Source: a virus. Taken from it: a stretch of DNA of 64,000 bases. Each line of letters opens with the position of its first letter. Positions within the stretch are counted from its first letter, which is position 1. Below the pieces are notes generated by a model. It saw only the letters and a list, made by a program, of their open reading frames with translations. It searched no databases and was not told the origin of the DNA. Shown here one piece after another: positions 18,100 to 25,168 of this stretch. Where the stretch lies: positions 1 to 64,000 of IMG/VR virus record IMGVR_UViG_3300031703_000001; one strand, written 5' to 3'. A program made the translations under genes and the position numbers.

Positions 18100-18418
18100 T
18101 GTTTTTAATTTGTAGGTTAATTAGTGATTCTGTTTCTTCTGAAGTTACTGTTGGCCAATTACCTTTAGGGCATTCAGAAGATAAAGATCTTAATTTAAAA
18201 TCTAAACTGCAACCACAGTCAGAACAACAAGGTTGAGTTCCGGGAGCTAAACAACTAGTTCCCTCAAGATCTAAAAGAGGACATTTTGCACAAATCTGAT
18301 ACCTGTCTGTAAATATAGCTTCTATATGTTCCTTCTTGAACATATTGTTTTTTATTCCTTCAGCAATTTTATCTACATTCTTGAAAGCATCAAGATATTT
18401 TGTCCATGGTTTAATCAT
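18083..18418 (-). CDS. Cys-rich zinc-binding protein
   Basis: 111 aa. Cysteines lie in ICAKCPL, SCLAPG, PCCSDCGCSL and ECPKGNWP, enough for two zinc sites. The pattern, with the following RSLSSECPKG segment, is one I have met in many Bacteroidota phages, always without a known function. It overlaps the start of the IHF-like gene upstream by 8 bases, so the two form a coupled pair. Nucleic-acid or protein binding is the likely general role. Confidence 0.65.
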   Translation of the reverse strand: MIKPWTKYLDAFKNVDKIAEGIKNNMFKKEHIEAIFTDRYQICAKCPLLDLEGTSCLAPGTQPCCSDCGCSLDFKLRSLSSECPKGNWPTVTSEETESLINLQIKNNEHTN

Positions 18419-18773
18419 CTTTTTTCTTTTTGAACTCTGTTTTGTTTAATATATTCTGCTCCATTTGTATAAGAGCAGTTGACATCTGATTTATGTTTTC
18501 AGTTATAGTTTCACTTTTAGCATAACCATTATAAGTTGTTTTAGCAATGTTTCCTAACATGCTTTTATTTCTTTTTATTGCTGCTTCAAGTCTACCCTTT
18601 CTTAATTCAAATGTACCTAATCCTTCCACATTGATCTTAGTATGAGCCAATTGAGATAATTTCTTTCTTAGCTTAGCATAGTAAAAAGATATAAAGTCAT
18701 CCACCACTTGAGGGTGAACACCAACTTCTTCTGCTATACCAGCTTTAAATTCTTTATGCTTCTTTGGATTCAC
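18411..18773 (-). CDS. IHF/HU-like DNA-binding protein
   Basis: 120 aa. It begins with two helices (AGIAEEVGVHPQVVDDFISFY and following) and then the strand/turn INVEGLGTFELRKGR, which matches the HU/IHF core pattern (INVxGFGTFxxRxR). The usual DNA-grasping arm appears reduced, and the C-terminus is a long helix. HU/IHF proteins bend DNA in packaging, replication and recombination. An IHF-like gene near the terminase is characteristic of crAss-like phages. It overlaps the upstream gene by 20 bases. Confidence 0.7.
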   Translation of the reverse strand: MNPKKHKEFKAGIAEEVGVHPQVVDDFISFYYAKLRKKLSQLAHTKINVEGLGTFELRKGRLEAAIKRNKSMLGNIAKTTYNGYAKSETITENINQMSTALIQMEQNILNKTEFKKKKDD

Positions 18774-19125
18774 TTCCTAAAATTTTATAGTCTAATAACA
18801 CCAATCCGTTTGTTTGTACATTTATAACCTTATTCAAAACAATAGTTTTTTTATTACTACCCATCTTTAGAACTAGGTTTTTCTTTTCAGCCTTTGATAC
18901 TGCATTCCTTGCTGATTGTGCACTTTTAAAAATATTCAAGTCTGTTAATAAAATACAAAACTTAGCAATTTCCATTTTGGGATTTCTAGACAATACAGTC
19001 AAGAACTCTAAATCAGAATTGCTTATGATTATGTTTTCAAAGAAACAATATGTTATTATCTGGTATTTAATTGAGTTATTTAAACTAACTTTTAGTTTTA
19101 AATCTACTTTGTTTACTATTGCCAT
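18754..19125 (-). CDS. Winged-helix-like protein of unknown role
   Basis: 123 aa. A helical core with LEFLTVLSRNPKMEIAKFC is followed by SAQSARNAVSKAEKKNLVLK and a beta wing (KKTIVLNKVINVQ). This is the layout of a winged helix DNA-binding domain: helix, recognition helix, wing. It overlaps the IHF-like gene by 20 bases and follows the endolysin by 2 bases. A DNA-binding or late regulatory role is inferred from the fold guess only. Confidence 0.55.
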   Translation of the reverse strand: MAIVNKVDLKLKVSLNNSIKYQIITYCFFENIIISNSDLEFLTVLSRNPKMEIAKFCILLTDLNIFKSAQSARNAVSKAEKKNLVLKMGSNKKTIVLNKVINVQTNGLVLLDYKILGSESKEA

Positions 19126-19127
19126 GA

Positions 19128-20045
19128 TTACAAACTTAATATCATATCAACCAAGTTTGGATCAGGATGACAATCTGATTTATCCATTCTTACATTGGTA
19201 TGGGTTAATAGTCCTTTTACTTTACCTTGGGCAGCTTCCATATGAAAACCAAAACCTTTAATTGGACCATATTTCTGAATGAATTGTTTTAATCCAATTC
19301 TAACATCAATACCATCTCTCTCACCAATATATCTAATCCACTTTTCAGTTTCTATAAGTTGTTTTTCAGAGTATTTGTGATAGTTTAGGTATCCTTTAAA
19401 CGGTTCCTTCAATCTTGTTACTTCAGATGCAATAGCTTTACTTCCAATATAGGTTTTATCAGCATCATCTAAATAACCAAAAGAACATATCTCTAATCCT
19501 ACTGAATGTCTATTCATCCATCCAGAATGAGTTTTTCCTAAGTGCCATGCTTGACACCCTTCTGGGAATGCCTGAACCATAACACCATCATATTCATCAC
19601 TACCGTCTTTATGGTTTCTTCCACCTAGAACAAATTCAGTTCCCACTCTACCTCTAGAATCTCTACTCCAGTGATCAATAGTGTTGTATGGATTGTGCCA
19701 ACCTGCCGTATGATGTATGAACATATATTCATTCTTGATGGGTCCTTTAATGTACTCATCTTTAGGCATATAATGCTTATGAATTAACTGCTCATAACTT
19801 GTAGTAAAGTATTGTCCAGATATATCATTGTCTTCATCAATTGCCTCATCCTCATTATTAGGCTTATTAAATAGCAGCACCCACATTTCACTCTCAACAA
19901 TTCCAGTAACTTCTAAATCATTAGTAAGTTGATATCTGATGACAGCCTTTTCAGTCATAGGACCAAAGTGACCATCTTCTTTTAAACCAAGTTTTTGTTG
20001 AAGGTGTTTTACATTAAGACTTTTATCTCCTCTTTTAATTAACAT
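19128..20045 (-). CDS. N-acetylmuramoyl-L-alanine amidase (endolysin)
   Basis: 305 aa with two domains. Residues 1-60 are a peptidoglycan-binding domain (KHLQQKLGLKEDGHFGPMTE, typical PG_binding_1). From about residue 105 comes an Amidase_2-type zinc amidase: FIHHTAG (first zinc His), HSVGLEICSFG (strand with Glu) and, at the end, the HTNVRMDKSDCHPDPN region carrying the second zinc His and catalytic Lys/Asp. It cuts the bond between the glycan strand and peptide stems to lyse the host. There is no signal peptide, so it needs a holin. Holin-like candidates lie at 55920-56381, 58999-59364 and 20898-21197. Confidence 0.85.
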   Translation of the reverse strand: MLIKRGDKSLNVKHLQQKLGLKEDGHFGPMTEKAVIRYQLTNDLEVTGIVESEMWVLLFNKPNNEDEAIDEDNDISGQYFTTSYEQLIHKHYMPKDEYIKGPIKNEYMFIHHTAGWHNPYNTIDHWSRDSRGRVGTEFVLGGRNHKDGSDEYDGVMVQAFPEGCQAWHLGKTHSGWMNRHSVGLEICSFGYLDDADKTYIGSKAIASEVTRLKEPFKGYLNYHKYSEKQLIETEKWIRYIGERDGIDVRIGLKQFIQKYGPIKGFGFHMEAAQGKVKGLLTHTNVRMDKSDCHPDPNLVDMILSL

Positions 20046-20062
20046 AATAATGAGTTTAGGGA

Positions 20063-20368
20063 TTAGTCTATTTTACTTGCTGCAGCTTCCATAGCTTGTT
20101 TGAAAGCAACTGCTTCTTCTGAGTCAGCGGGTACACCACCGTCTTTCTGGTCAGCATATTGCTGTGCCATAAACATTTGAGCTTGCATTCTTTCTGCTCT
20201 AGCCTTTTCAATAGCAGCTAATAGCATTTCATACTCAGCTTGTACTTCTAAGTGAGGTAAGTTCTCCTTGTAAAAAGCAGTGATCTCTTCTCTTCTTGCG
20301 TTAAGCTGTTCCTTTGTAAGTTCAGGTTGCTTGTCTTCTAAATTAGAATTGTTTGTTGGTTCTTGCAT
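20063..20368 (-). CDS. Small helical, charged protein
   Basis: 101 aa. The first 25 residues are polar and Pro/Asn/Gln-rich. The rest is Glu/Ala/Met-rich helix (ARREEITAFYKENLP, then EYEMLLAAIEKARAERMQAQM), probably a coiled coil. No catalytic motif. It begins the operon that ends with the endolysin and winged-helix genes, and a TAnnTTTG promoter element lies 27-34 bases upstream. Similar short helical proteins in phages are often minor virion components. The role is unknown. Confidence 0.55.
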   Translation of the reverse strand: MQEPTNNSNLEDKQPELTKEQLNARREEITAFYKENLPHLEVQAEYEMLLAAIEKARAERMQAQMFMAQQYADQKDGGVPADSEEAVAFKQAMEAAASKID

Positions 20369-20394
20369 TGTATTTTTTTTAGTTAAACATTAGA

Positions 20395-20402
20395 CAAATA
20401 TA
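20395..20402 (-). promoter_or_regulatory. Bacteroidota-type promoter -7 element (TATATTTG)
   Basis: On the minus strand TATATTTG matches TAnnTTTG, 27 bases upstream of the ATG at 20368. The upstream region is T-rich without a clean -33 TTTG. It would drive the 20063-20368 gene and the endolysin behind it. Confidence 0.5.
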
Positions 20403-20440
20403 TGTATAAAGTTTAAATAAAAAAAGTTTATGCACTCTTT

Positions 20441-20689
20441 TTAAAGTTTTTTATTTATTTCCATCAACTCTATTACGATTTTAAGTTCTTTTATTCTGTG
20501 GAATTCTATTCCACCCTCTAGTATTTCAATTGACCAATCAGTAGGTTTCTCCACCTCTGTATCTGCACTACTAATTAATTCTATGTTGCCAATCTTATAC
20601 ACATAGTAATAAAACTTCTCTGCACCAGATTCCTCTGCGCTTACTTTTACTTTCTCAAATCCTAACTTGGTTATTTCTTGTTCAGTCAT
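20441..20689 (-). CDS. Small uncharacterised protein
   Basis: 82 aa from the ATG at 20689. The codon before it is a GTG that would add one Met. The protein is a small alpha/beta fold candidate: an N-terminal helix (TEQEITKLGFEKVKV), a beta-hairpin with FYYYVYKIGNIELI, and a C-terminal helix. The start overlaps the stop of the upstream membrane gene by one base, showing coupled translation. No motif and no assigned function. Confidence 0.55.
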   Translation of the reverse strand: MTEQEITKLGFEKVKVSAEESGAEKFYYYVYKIGNIELISSADTEVEKPTDWSIEILEGGIEFHRIKELKIVIELMEINKKL

Positions 20690-20868
20690 CACTCTTGTTC
20701 TGTTATGTTAATTTCAATTTTATCTGCCAGTTCTTGATCTGGTTGAACTACATCATTAGAAGAATTATTCTCTCCAATAAATAAAAGGAGTATGAGAAAC
20801 AATACCCAAATTCCAAATATCTTTTCTGCTGTGTAATCTCTTTTCAATATGTCTTTTAGTTTTATCAT
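20689..20868 (-). CDS. Small single-pass membrane protein
   Basis: 59 aa from the ATG at 20868. After a basic N-terminus (MIKLKDILKRDYTAEK) comes one hydrophobic segment (FGIWVLFLILLLFIG, residues 18-32), then an acidic tail. It probably spans the inner membrane once with the tail outside. It shares one base with the next gene. It may belong to the lysis or entry functions, as its neighbours include another membrane protein and the endolysin operon. Confidence 0.5.
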   Translation of the reverse strand: MIKLKDILKRDYTAEKIFGIWVLFLILLLFIGENNSSNDVVQPDQELADKIEINITEQE

Positions 20869-20897
20869 ACGTGGTGGGCTAATAAGTGCACGGCACT

Positions 20898-21197
20898 CTA
20901 GGCTATTAAATATTGTGAAATGAAGTAAGCTATCTTATATCCGGTGAATCCACCCAACGCTGTTGGTATTGGAAACAAAATAAACTTTGCCAGACTAGTT
21001 ACATACTTAGGTCTGTTAATCACCTTACTGATATAGAAGTAATGAACCATATATCCTATGAGAACTGCTACATCCATTCTCAATGCAATAAAAGGAACTA
21101 TCAGTGCTCCACTCATTCCAAAAAAGTAATTCTCCATTATTGCGTTACGGATCTCTCTTGAATCCGCTTCTTTAAACTCTTTTACTATCTTACTCAT
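20898..21197 (-). CDS. Putative membrane protein (possible holin-like)
   Basis: 99 aa. A charged N-terminal helix (residues 1-22) is followed by two or three hydrophobic segments, about 28-55 (FFGMSGALIVPFIALRMDV and on) and 66-97 (KFILFPIPTALGGFTGYKIA and on). Size and topology would suit a holin or a membrane anchor, but no family motif is visible. It lies 5 bases after the acidic gene at 21203-21523 and upstream of the endolysin operon. Confidence 0.5.
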   Translation of the reverse strand: MSKIVKEFKEADSREIRNAIMENYFFGMSGALIVPFIALRMDVAVLIGYMVHYFYISKVINRPKYVTSLAKFILFPIPTALGGFTGYKIAYFISQYLIA

Positions 21198-21202
21198 CTA
21201 AT

Positions 21203-21523
21203 CTATTCAGTTATTACGCTTTCAGGAAACGCTTCATTCATTATCACCTTTATCTTACCACACTTCTCATACTCTTCAAATTCTATATAATAATCTATCA
21301 TGGCTTCTAGTTCTCCCAACTCAGGTCCTTCATCAGGATCATAAGTTAATACTGCCGCGTACTGATCATCAGTCTCCTTCTCTAGTAATTCATCAAAGGT
21401 CAACTCTTTTGTTAAGAGTCTGTAGGAGTTACTGAATGCCTCAGCAAGTACCATTTCATCTATTTCCCTTTGTTTTATTTCCTCCATGAAACTATCTCCA
21501 TCATCTTGCTCTTCATTATTCAT
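21203..21523 (-). CDS. Small acidic protein
   Basis: 106 aa, very acidic throughout (NNEEQDDGDSFMEEIKQRE at the start, DPDEGPELGELEAMIDYY later) and predicted helical. Its C-terminal half resembles the UvrB/UvrC-like helical hairpin pattern (AMIDYYIEFEEYEKCGKI), a guess only. It is the first gene of the leftward block, so it may be expressed early from the strand-switch region at 21524-21756. Confidence 0.5.
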   Translation of the reverse strand: MNNEEQDDGDSFMEEIKQREIDEMVLAEAFSNSYRLLTKELTFDELLEKETDDQYAAVLTYDPDEGPELGELEAMIDYYIEFEEYEKCGKIKVIMNEAFPESVITE

Positions 21524-21756
21524 ATACAGTGTGTGTTAGTGATACCCTCTATGGCAATATACAAAATATAAAGAATATGAAGAAGGAAAATCCCTCTAAC
21601 ATTACATAATTGGGTTATTAAAAAAAATTTTTACTACCAAAAAAATGTATGTTTTAAGTGCTTGAGAGGTCCTATAGTTCTGATCCCCAGCAAATTTTTG
21701 AGGCAGGGGGTCCCCCCAGTAAGTAATCCTCATCAATTTATTTAAATATTTATATT
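21524..21756. promoter_or_regulatory. Divergent strand-switch region
   Basis: 233 bases without a gene separate the leftward block (start 21523) from the rightward block (start 21757). It holds a GATCCCC/GGGGGTC inverted pair (about 21678-21713), an internal GGGGGTCCCCC palindrome and A/T tracts. On the minus strand there is a near-match to a -7 box with one extra spacer base (TATATTTTG). Divergent transcription control is the likely function. Confidence 0.5.
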
Positions 21757-22086
21757 ATGAGTGTATTCTTTAGAAAAGTAAACATCAACACAGGAAGAAA
21801 CAGTGCAACAGTGATAGTATCATCTGCACCATTGTCTAACAAAGTGTCATCACTAGCTGGAATGGCTGTGGCAACCAGAACTCAAAGTAATATTGTATTT
21901 GGAGTCTTGAGTCTATTAGACCCTGAAACCAATGAGACAATGAGAGCTGACCATCCAACAATTGCTGCAATTAAAAAGCAGTATAATGTAGGAGATGAAT
22001 TGGAAGGATTCCAAATGACTGACAACTATGTGAAAGACATGGAGACAGGAGAAGCAACTACTCTAGTATGGGTGGAAGCTGTATAA
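21757..22086 (+). CDS. Small uncharacterised protein at the start of the rightward block
   Basis: 109 aa. A beta-rich N-terminal half (FFRKVNINTGRNSATVIVSS, then SNIVFGVLSLL) and a second half with KKQYNVGDELEGFQMTDN suggest a small OB- or barrel-like fold. No catalytic motif. It stands alone between the strand switch and a strong terminator at 22095-22125, so it is probably made from its own promoter, possibly very early. The function is not recognised. A small nucleic-acid-binding role is a guess. Confidence 0.55.
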   Translation: MSVFFRKVNINTGRNSATVIVSSAPLSNKVSSLAGMAVATRTQSNIVFGVLSLLDPETNETMRADHPTIAAIKKQYNVGDELEGFQMTDNYVKDMETGEATTLVWVEAV

Positions 22087-22094
22087 ATATAATG

Positions 22095-22125
22095 GAGGAG
22101 GGTGTAAAAGCTCTCCTCTTTATTT
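22095..22125 (+). terminator. Intrinsic terminator after 21757-22086
   Basis: GAGGAGGG (22095-22102) pairs with CTCTCCTC (22111-22118, one G-T pair) around an 8-base loop and is followed by TTTATTT. Confidence 0.75.
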
Positions 22126-22602
22126 AACATTGGAGTTACTTGATTGTTACTTGATGTCTTTCTTTACAATCAAACTAGCAAGACATAACAAAAAGGAGGG
22201 CAAGAGTTATAACATATCTTATCTCTCTGCTCTCCAGCTGCTCCTTTCAGTCGCTTTCTGTCTGCTCCCCAGCTAATTCATGCACTGTTACTCATAAACA
22301 GTAATAAAATATTAAATACGCACACAAAAGTTATTTATATTCAAGTGTGTGATACAATGTGAAGGTGAGGTCTCATACACCACATATACCCATAAATCAT
22401 CACACTTATAATTACTCTTATCCTATTGGTTATATATAGCTAACACTAGAGCAACTACAAGAGATACTCACTAAAAAACACATTAAGTATTAGTAGTCTC
22501 TCTCTCTATAGGAATAGTATCATATTATCCGTAATCTTTAAATTATTAAACATAAACAAAATACTAAAACCACATAACACTTACTAAAACAAAAAACAAA
22601 CA
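22126..22602. other. 477-base non-coding region with repeats (candidate origin or control region)
   Basis: I see no credible gene here. The region has a tandem 9-mer TTACTTGAT at 22136-22144 and 22147-22155 (11-base spacing). It also has two near-identical 13-mers, CTGCTCyCCAGCT, at 22227-22239 and 22262-22274 inside a pyrimidine-rich tract. An inverted repeat pairs AAGTGTG (22343 onward) with CACACTT (ending 22407). The last 60 bases are A-rich leader. The layout, between a terminator and the early operon, suits an origin, an operator cluster or a structured RNA. Confidence 0.45.
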
Positions 22603-22887
22603 ATGGAAAACACACATGTAGTATCAGCAGAATCATTTGCTCAGTATAAATCCTTAATAGGTATAATACTATATAGCACAGATGATCAACAAGTAGTTAA
22701 CTTTCACACAGGTGACAGACAACTCAAAGTAAATCGTGATGACTTAAGTACTCCTACACTGGAAGCAATTGAAAAAGCAATCAGTCGTAATGAAGAACTA
22801 AAAGAAATTGCATTTGAAAACAATCTAATTGAATTACATACTCAAGACGTGAAATCGTATATGAACTATGTATCAACTTATAATTAA
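22603..22887 (+). CDS. Small early protein of unknown role
   Basis: 94 aa, soluble, alpha/beta (ESFAQYKSLIGIILYSTDD at the start, then helical SRNEELKEIAFENNLIE). No recognised motif. It is the first gene after the 477-base control region and is followed 4 bases later by a lipoprotein gene. Position suggests early expression and a possible host-takeover role, which is inference from context alone. Confidence 0.55.
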   Translation: MENTHVVSAESFAQYKSLIGIILYSTDDQQVVNFHTGDRQLKVNRDDLSTPTLEAIEKAISRNEELKEIAFENNLIELHTQDVKSYMNYVSTYN

Positions 22888-22891
22888 ACAT

Positions 22892-23128
22892 ATGAAAAAG
22901 TATATACTAATGCTATCAGTAATTGGATTAACAATCACAAGTTGTGGTTCAAGATCTAGTGACTTAGCAAAAAGAAGTAAAACCGTAAGAGTAAAACAAC
23001 TTACGTATAATAGAGTATCTGAATCTTTTCAACCGTCAATAGGTACTAAACTAATGGCTGTTGATACACTATACAGACAAGGAGACACTATTTCAAACAT
23101 AAAAGGACTATTCATAATAACACCATAA
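22892..23128 (+). CDS. Small lipoprotein
   Basis: 78 aa from the ATG at 22892. An upstream ATG at 22868 overlaps the previous gene and would bury the signal. It has a lipoprotein signal peptide: MKKYILMLSVIGLTITSC, with a lipobox ending in TSC (Cys near residue 18). The mature part is short and polar, with a beta segment near the end. Lipid-anchored phage proteins often block superinfection or modify the host surface. That role is inferred, with nothing specific in the sequence. Confidence 0.6.
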   Translation: MKKYILMLSVIGLTITSCGSRSSDLAKRSKTVRVKQLTYNRVSESFQPSIGTKLMAVDTLYRQGDTISNIKGLFIITP

Positions 23129-23139
23129 ACTTACTAATC

Positions 23140-23460
23140 ATGAAAAAAGCATCAAAGTACATTATCAAATTAATCTTTGTGGTAATCTTACCACTAATTA
23201 ACTTAGGCCTATGGATAGGTCTATTTACACAAATGACAAGTTCAGTATCACTAACACTCGTGATGGCTCTTCTTTCATTAACAACATTATTAAATGCAGT
23301 CTTTTTCAATTCACATATGAAAAATACTAATCTATTACCTGAAATCAATTTTCAAGTAATGCCTATAATTGGCTTTGCAATAGGTGTAGATTCAAATGCA
23401 TTTACAGTTATCATAGTAGTACCATTTTGTGCTATAGAAATAACACCAAGAAAAAAATAA
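23140..23460 (+). CDS. Small multi-pass membrane protein
   Basis: 106 aa with three hydrophobic segments: about 9-30 (IKLIFVVILPLINLGLWIGL), 36-58, and 72-97. There is a short basic end (TPRKK). It sits between two lipoprotein genes in the early region. No enzymatic motif. A host-envelope function such as superinfection exclusion is possible from context only. Confidence 0.55.
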   Translation: MKKASKYIIKLIFVVILPLINLGLWIGLFTQMTSSVSLTLVMALLSLTTLLNAVFFNSHMKNTNLLPEINFQVMPIIGFAIGVDSNAFTVIIVVPFCAIEITPRKK

Positions 23461-23620
23461 ATAGTGCCATACCTGACACCCTAACAACACCAGTAATTAT
23501 ATACTATAATAACACTAGGTAGTATGGCTAAGAAAGATTAGGTTAAGTAAGTGGTAACCAGAGATATAGTAGTTCTGATCGTAAATGGTCAGACTACTCT
23601 ATTTCACAATACTCAAACAA
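23461..23620 (+). other. 160-base intergenic region with nested inverted repeats
   Basis: Two inverted repeats are visible: GCCATAC (23466-23472) with GTATGGC (23522-23528), and a longer imperfect hairpin with GTAGTTCTGA near 23571 facing TCAGACTAC near 23589-23597. No open reading frame of note. It could be a structured leader, an attenuator or a small RNA. Confidence 0.4.
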
Positions 23621-23725
23621 ATGAAAAAACTAATTGTAATTATACTACTTGGAATATTCTTTACAGGATGTACCTCAACACGTAGTACATGTAAAAAACT
23701 GCCAACATATGGTTGGTATAAGTAA
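23621..23725 (+). CDS. Very small lipoprotein
   Basis: 34 aa. MKKLIVIILLGIFFTGC is a complete lipoprotein signal with the lipobox Cys at residue 17. The mature peptide is only about 18 residues, with a second Cys (STRSTCKKLP). Its stop codon shares one base with the ATG of the next gene (TAATG), so translation is coupled. It is the second lipoprotein in this early cluster. The function is unknown. Confidence 0.55.
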   Translation: MKKLIVIILLGIFFTGCTSTRSTCKKLPTYGWYK

Positions 23726-24261
23726 TGGGAAAGACATATAACTTATCAGCAGAAGCTGTCAGAGATCACCTAAGCAATCTTTATAACGCAAAGAAGTTAG
23801 GTAATGAAAAGAATATAGAACACCTCTTAAACTTGATGTTAACACTTCCAGAACATTCTATCAATGCTATGTTAATGATCTCTATAATAAAGGAGGAACA
23901 TAAACCATTAAGTGTTGGTTGTCATGTAAAATATAAACCATCAGAATACTCATCATCATTTGGTGATAGAGATATTTTAATGGATAAAGGATTGATGACT
24001 CAAGATGGATTTGTCTTTGGTACAGTAGAAATGGATGGTTCATGGAATAATCATGATAGCTTTGATCCTTACTATGTCAATATGAAGGTTAAGTTTCTTA
24101 TATGGAATGGTAAAGAAATACATCATTATGAAGAGAAAGTAGATACATTCTCATTAAAGCGTATAGATGAATTACCTGAATTCAATTTAACAGATGTCAC
24201 TGACTTTATTGTCATTGATGAAGAAGAAATAACTCCAGAGAAAATAGTTCTCAAGGAATAA
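23725..24261 (+). CDS. Uncharacterised early protein (178 aa)
   Basis: An N-terminal helical part (NLSAEAVRDHLSNLYNAKKL and LLNLMLTLPEHSINAMLM) is followed by a beta-rich C-terminal domain (GFVFGTVEMDGSWNNHD, then MKVKFLIWNGKEIHHYEEKV). No catalytic motif is recognised. The start is fixed by the one-base overlap with the lipoprotein gene. The helical half resembles small regulatory or scaffold domains. No function is assigned. Confidence 0.55.
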   Translation: MGKTYNLSAEAVRDHLSNLYNAKKLGNEKNIEHLLNLMLTLPEHSINAMLMISIIKEEHKPLSVGCHVKYKPSEYSSSFGDRDILMDKGLMTQDGFVFGTVEMDGSWNNHDSFDPYYVNMKVKFLIWNGKEIHHYEEKVDTFSLKRIDELPEFNLTDVTDFIVIDEEEITPEKIVLKE

Positions 24262-24279
24262 CCTAAAAAATCAATTATT

Positions 24280-24504
24280 ATGGCAAAATTAAGCATGGAG
24301 CTGCTAAAACAAGAGTTTAGCAAGTGGTCAAATTTAAAAAAAGCAATAGATAAAGTACATAATGGTAAATTAACACCATTTGGATTGCAGATGGTTAATG
24401 CATATCATTTAAATGATAAAGAACTTGAAGAAGAACTTGATCATAACACAGCTCTATTGCGTCTAATGAGTAAGCATGTCCAAAGATCTGAAGACAAACT
24501 ATAG
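24280..24504 (+). CDS. Small helical protein
   Basis: 74 aa, entirely helical and charged (LKQEFSKWSNLKKAIDKVHN, then DKELEEELDHNTALLRLM). It overlaps the following HTH gene by 29 bases in another frame. It may act with that HTH protein, for example as a co-regulator, but there is no motif to support this beyond adjacency. Confidence 0.5.
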   Translation: MAKLSMELLKQEFSKWSNLKKAIDKVHNGKLTPFGLQMVNAYHLNDKELEEELDHNTALLRLMSKHVQRSEDKL

Positions 24505-24736
24505 GTTTGGAATTGTATCACGTGATATAATACTTGCTCCAGATGTATCATTACAATCAAAGGCATTATATGCTGCGTTAGCATGTTATGCCAATAAACA
24601 AAGATCCTGTTTTCCTTCTATATCAACACTGTCCAATGACTTGAATGTTAGTGAAAGAACTATCAAAAGGTTGATTAAAGAACTGAAAAGTAAGAATCTT
24701 ATACAAAGAATAGGCAGAAAGTTAGTTATAAAATAA
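24476..24736 (+). CDS. Helix-turn-helix DNA-binding protein (HTH_36-like)
   Basis: 86 aa. It contains LQSKALYAALACYANK and then SISTLSNDLNVSERTIKRLI, the typical winged HTH of replication-initiator N-terminal domains and phage regulators (DnaD/RepA-like, HTH_36). The second helix and turn are clear. The usual C-terminal replication domain is missing, so this is a stand-alone DNA-binding protein, either a transcription regulator or an origin binder. A TTTG/TAnnTTTG promoter lies 59 bases downstream and could be its target. Confidence 0.7.
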   Translation: MSKDLKTNYRFGIVSRDIILAPDVSLQSKALYAALACYANKQRSCFPSISTLSNDLNVSERTIKRLIKELKSKNLIQRIGRKLVIK

Positions 24737-24794
24737 TGACGTTAGCTATATATATGCCTATTATTTGTTGAATTTAGAGAAATGAATTAAGATA

Positions 24795-24828
24795 TTTGAC
24801 TATTAGTGCAATATTATTTATATTTTTG
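24795..24828 (+). promoter_or_regulatory. Bacteroidota promoter: TTTG, 22-base spacer, TATTTTTG
   Basis: A -33 TTTG at 24795-24798 and a -7 TATTTTTG at 24821-24828, 23 bases before the ATG at 24852. It is one of the most complete promoters in the window and would drive the middle plus-strand operon. Confidence 0.65.
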
Positions 24829-24851
24829 TTAGACTTACTAGCATAAATAAA

Positions 24852-25121
24852 ATGATAATACAATTGCCAAGCGGTAGAATAATTGAATGTTCAGTTGAAC
24901 AGTATCTGTCTTTTTCTGACCAAGAAATCCAGGACCTCAACGGTCTAAGTTCAGCATATACCAAAGAAGTGGGTGACCCTTTTTACAACAAGTACTCACA
25001 TAGATCCAATAAAGTTGATCCAGATCTCTCAGATTATATAATAGAGAATGAACCAGCATTGGATGAAATTGAGTCTTTTGAAAAAATGGATGACCCGTAT
25101 TTTCACTCGGATGATACCTAA
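24852..25121 (+). CDS. Small acidic protein at the head of the replication operon
   Basis: 89 aa. It opens MIIQLPSGRIIECSVEQYLS, a short beta-hairpin that recurs in phage proteins of this kind, and continues with an acidic, probably disordered tail (LDEIESFEKMDDPYFHSDD). No catalytic motif. It is the first gene after the TATTTTTG promoter. The role is unknown. Confidence 0.55.
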   Translation: MIIQLPSGRIIECSVEQYLSFSDQEIQDLNGLSSAYTKEVGDPFYNKYSHRSNKVDPDLSDYIIENEPALDEIESFEKMDDPYFHSDDT

Positions 25122-25168
25122 GAGATAGGTACTCCAATCATTTTATTAATTACACAAAAAACAAAATT

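Noticed and set aside
22126-22602. Short open frames in the non-coding region
   Set aside because: None exceeds a few dozen codons with a sensible leader or composition.
23461-23620. A possible tRNA gene in the structured gap
   Set aside because: No cloverleaf with T-arm GTTC and a CCA or acceptor pairing could be built.
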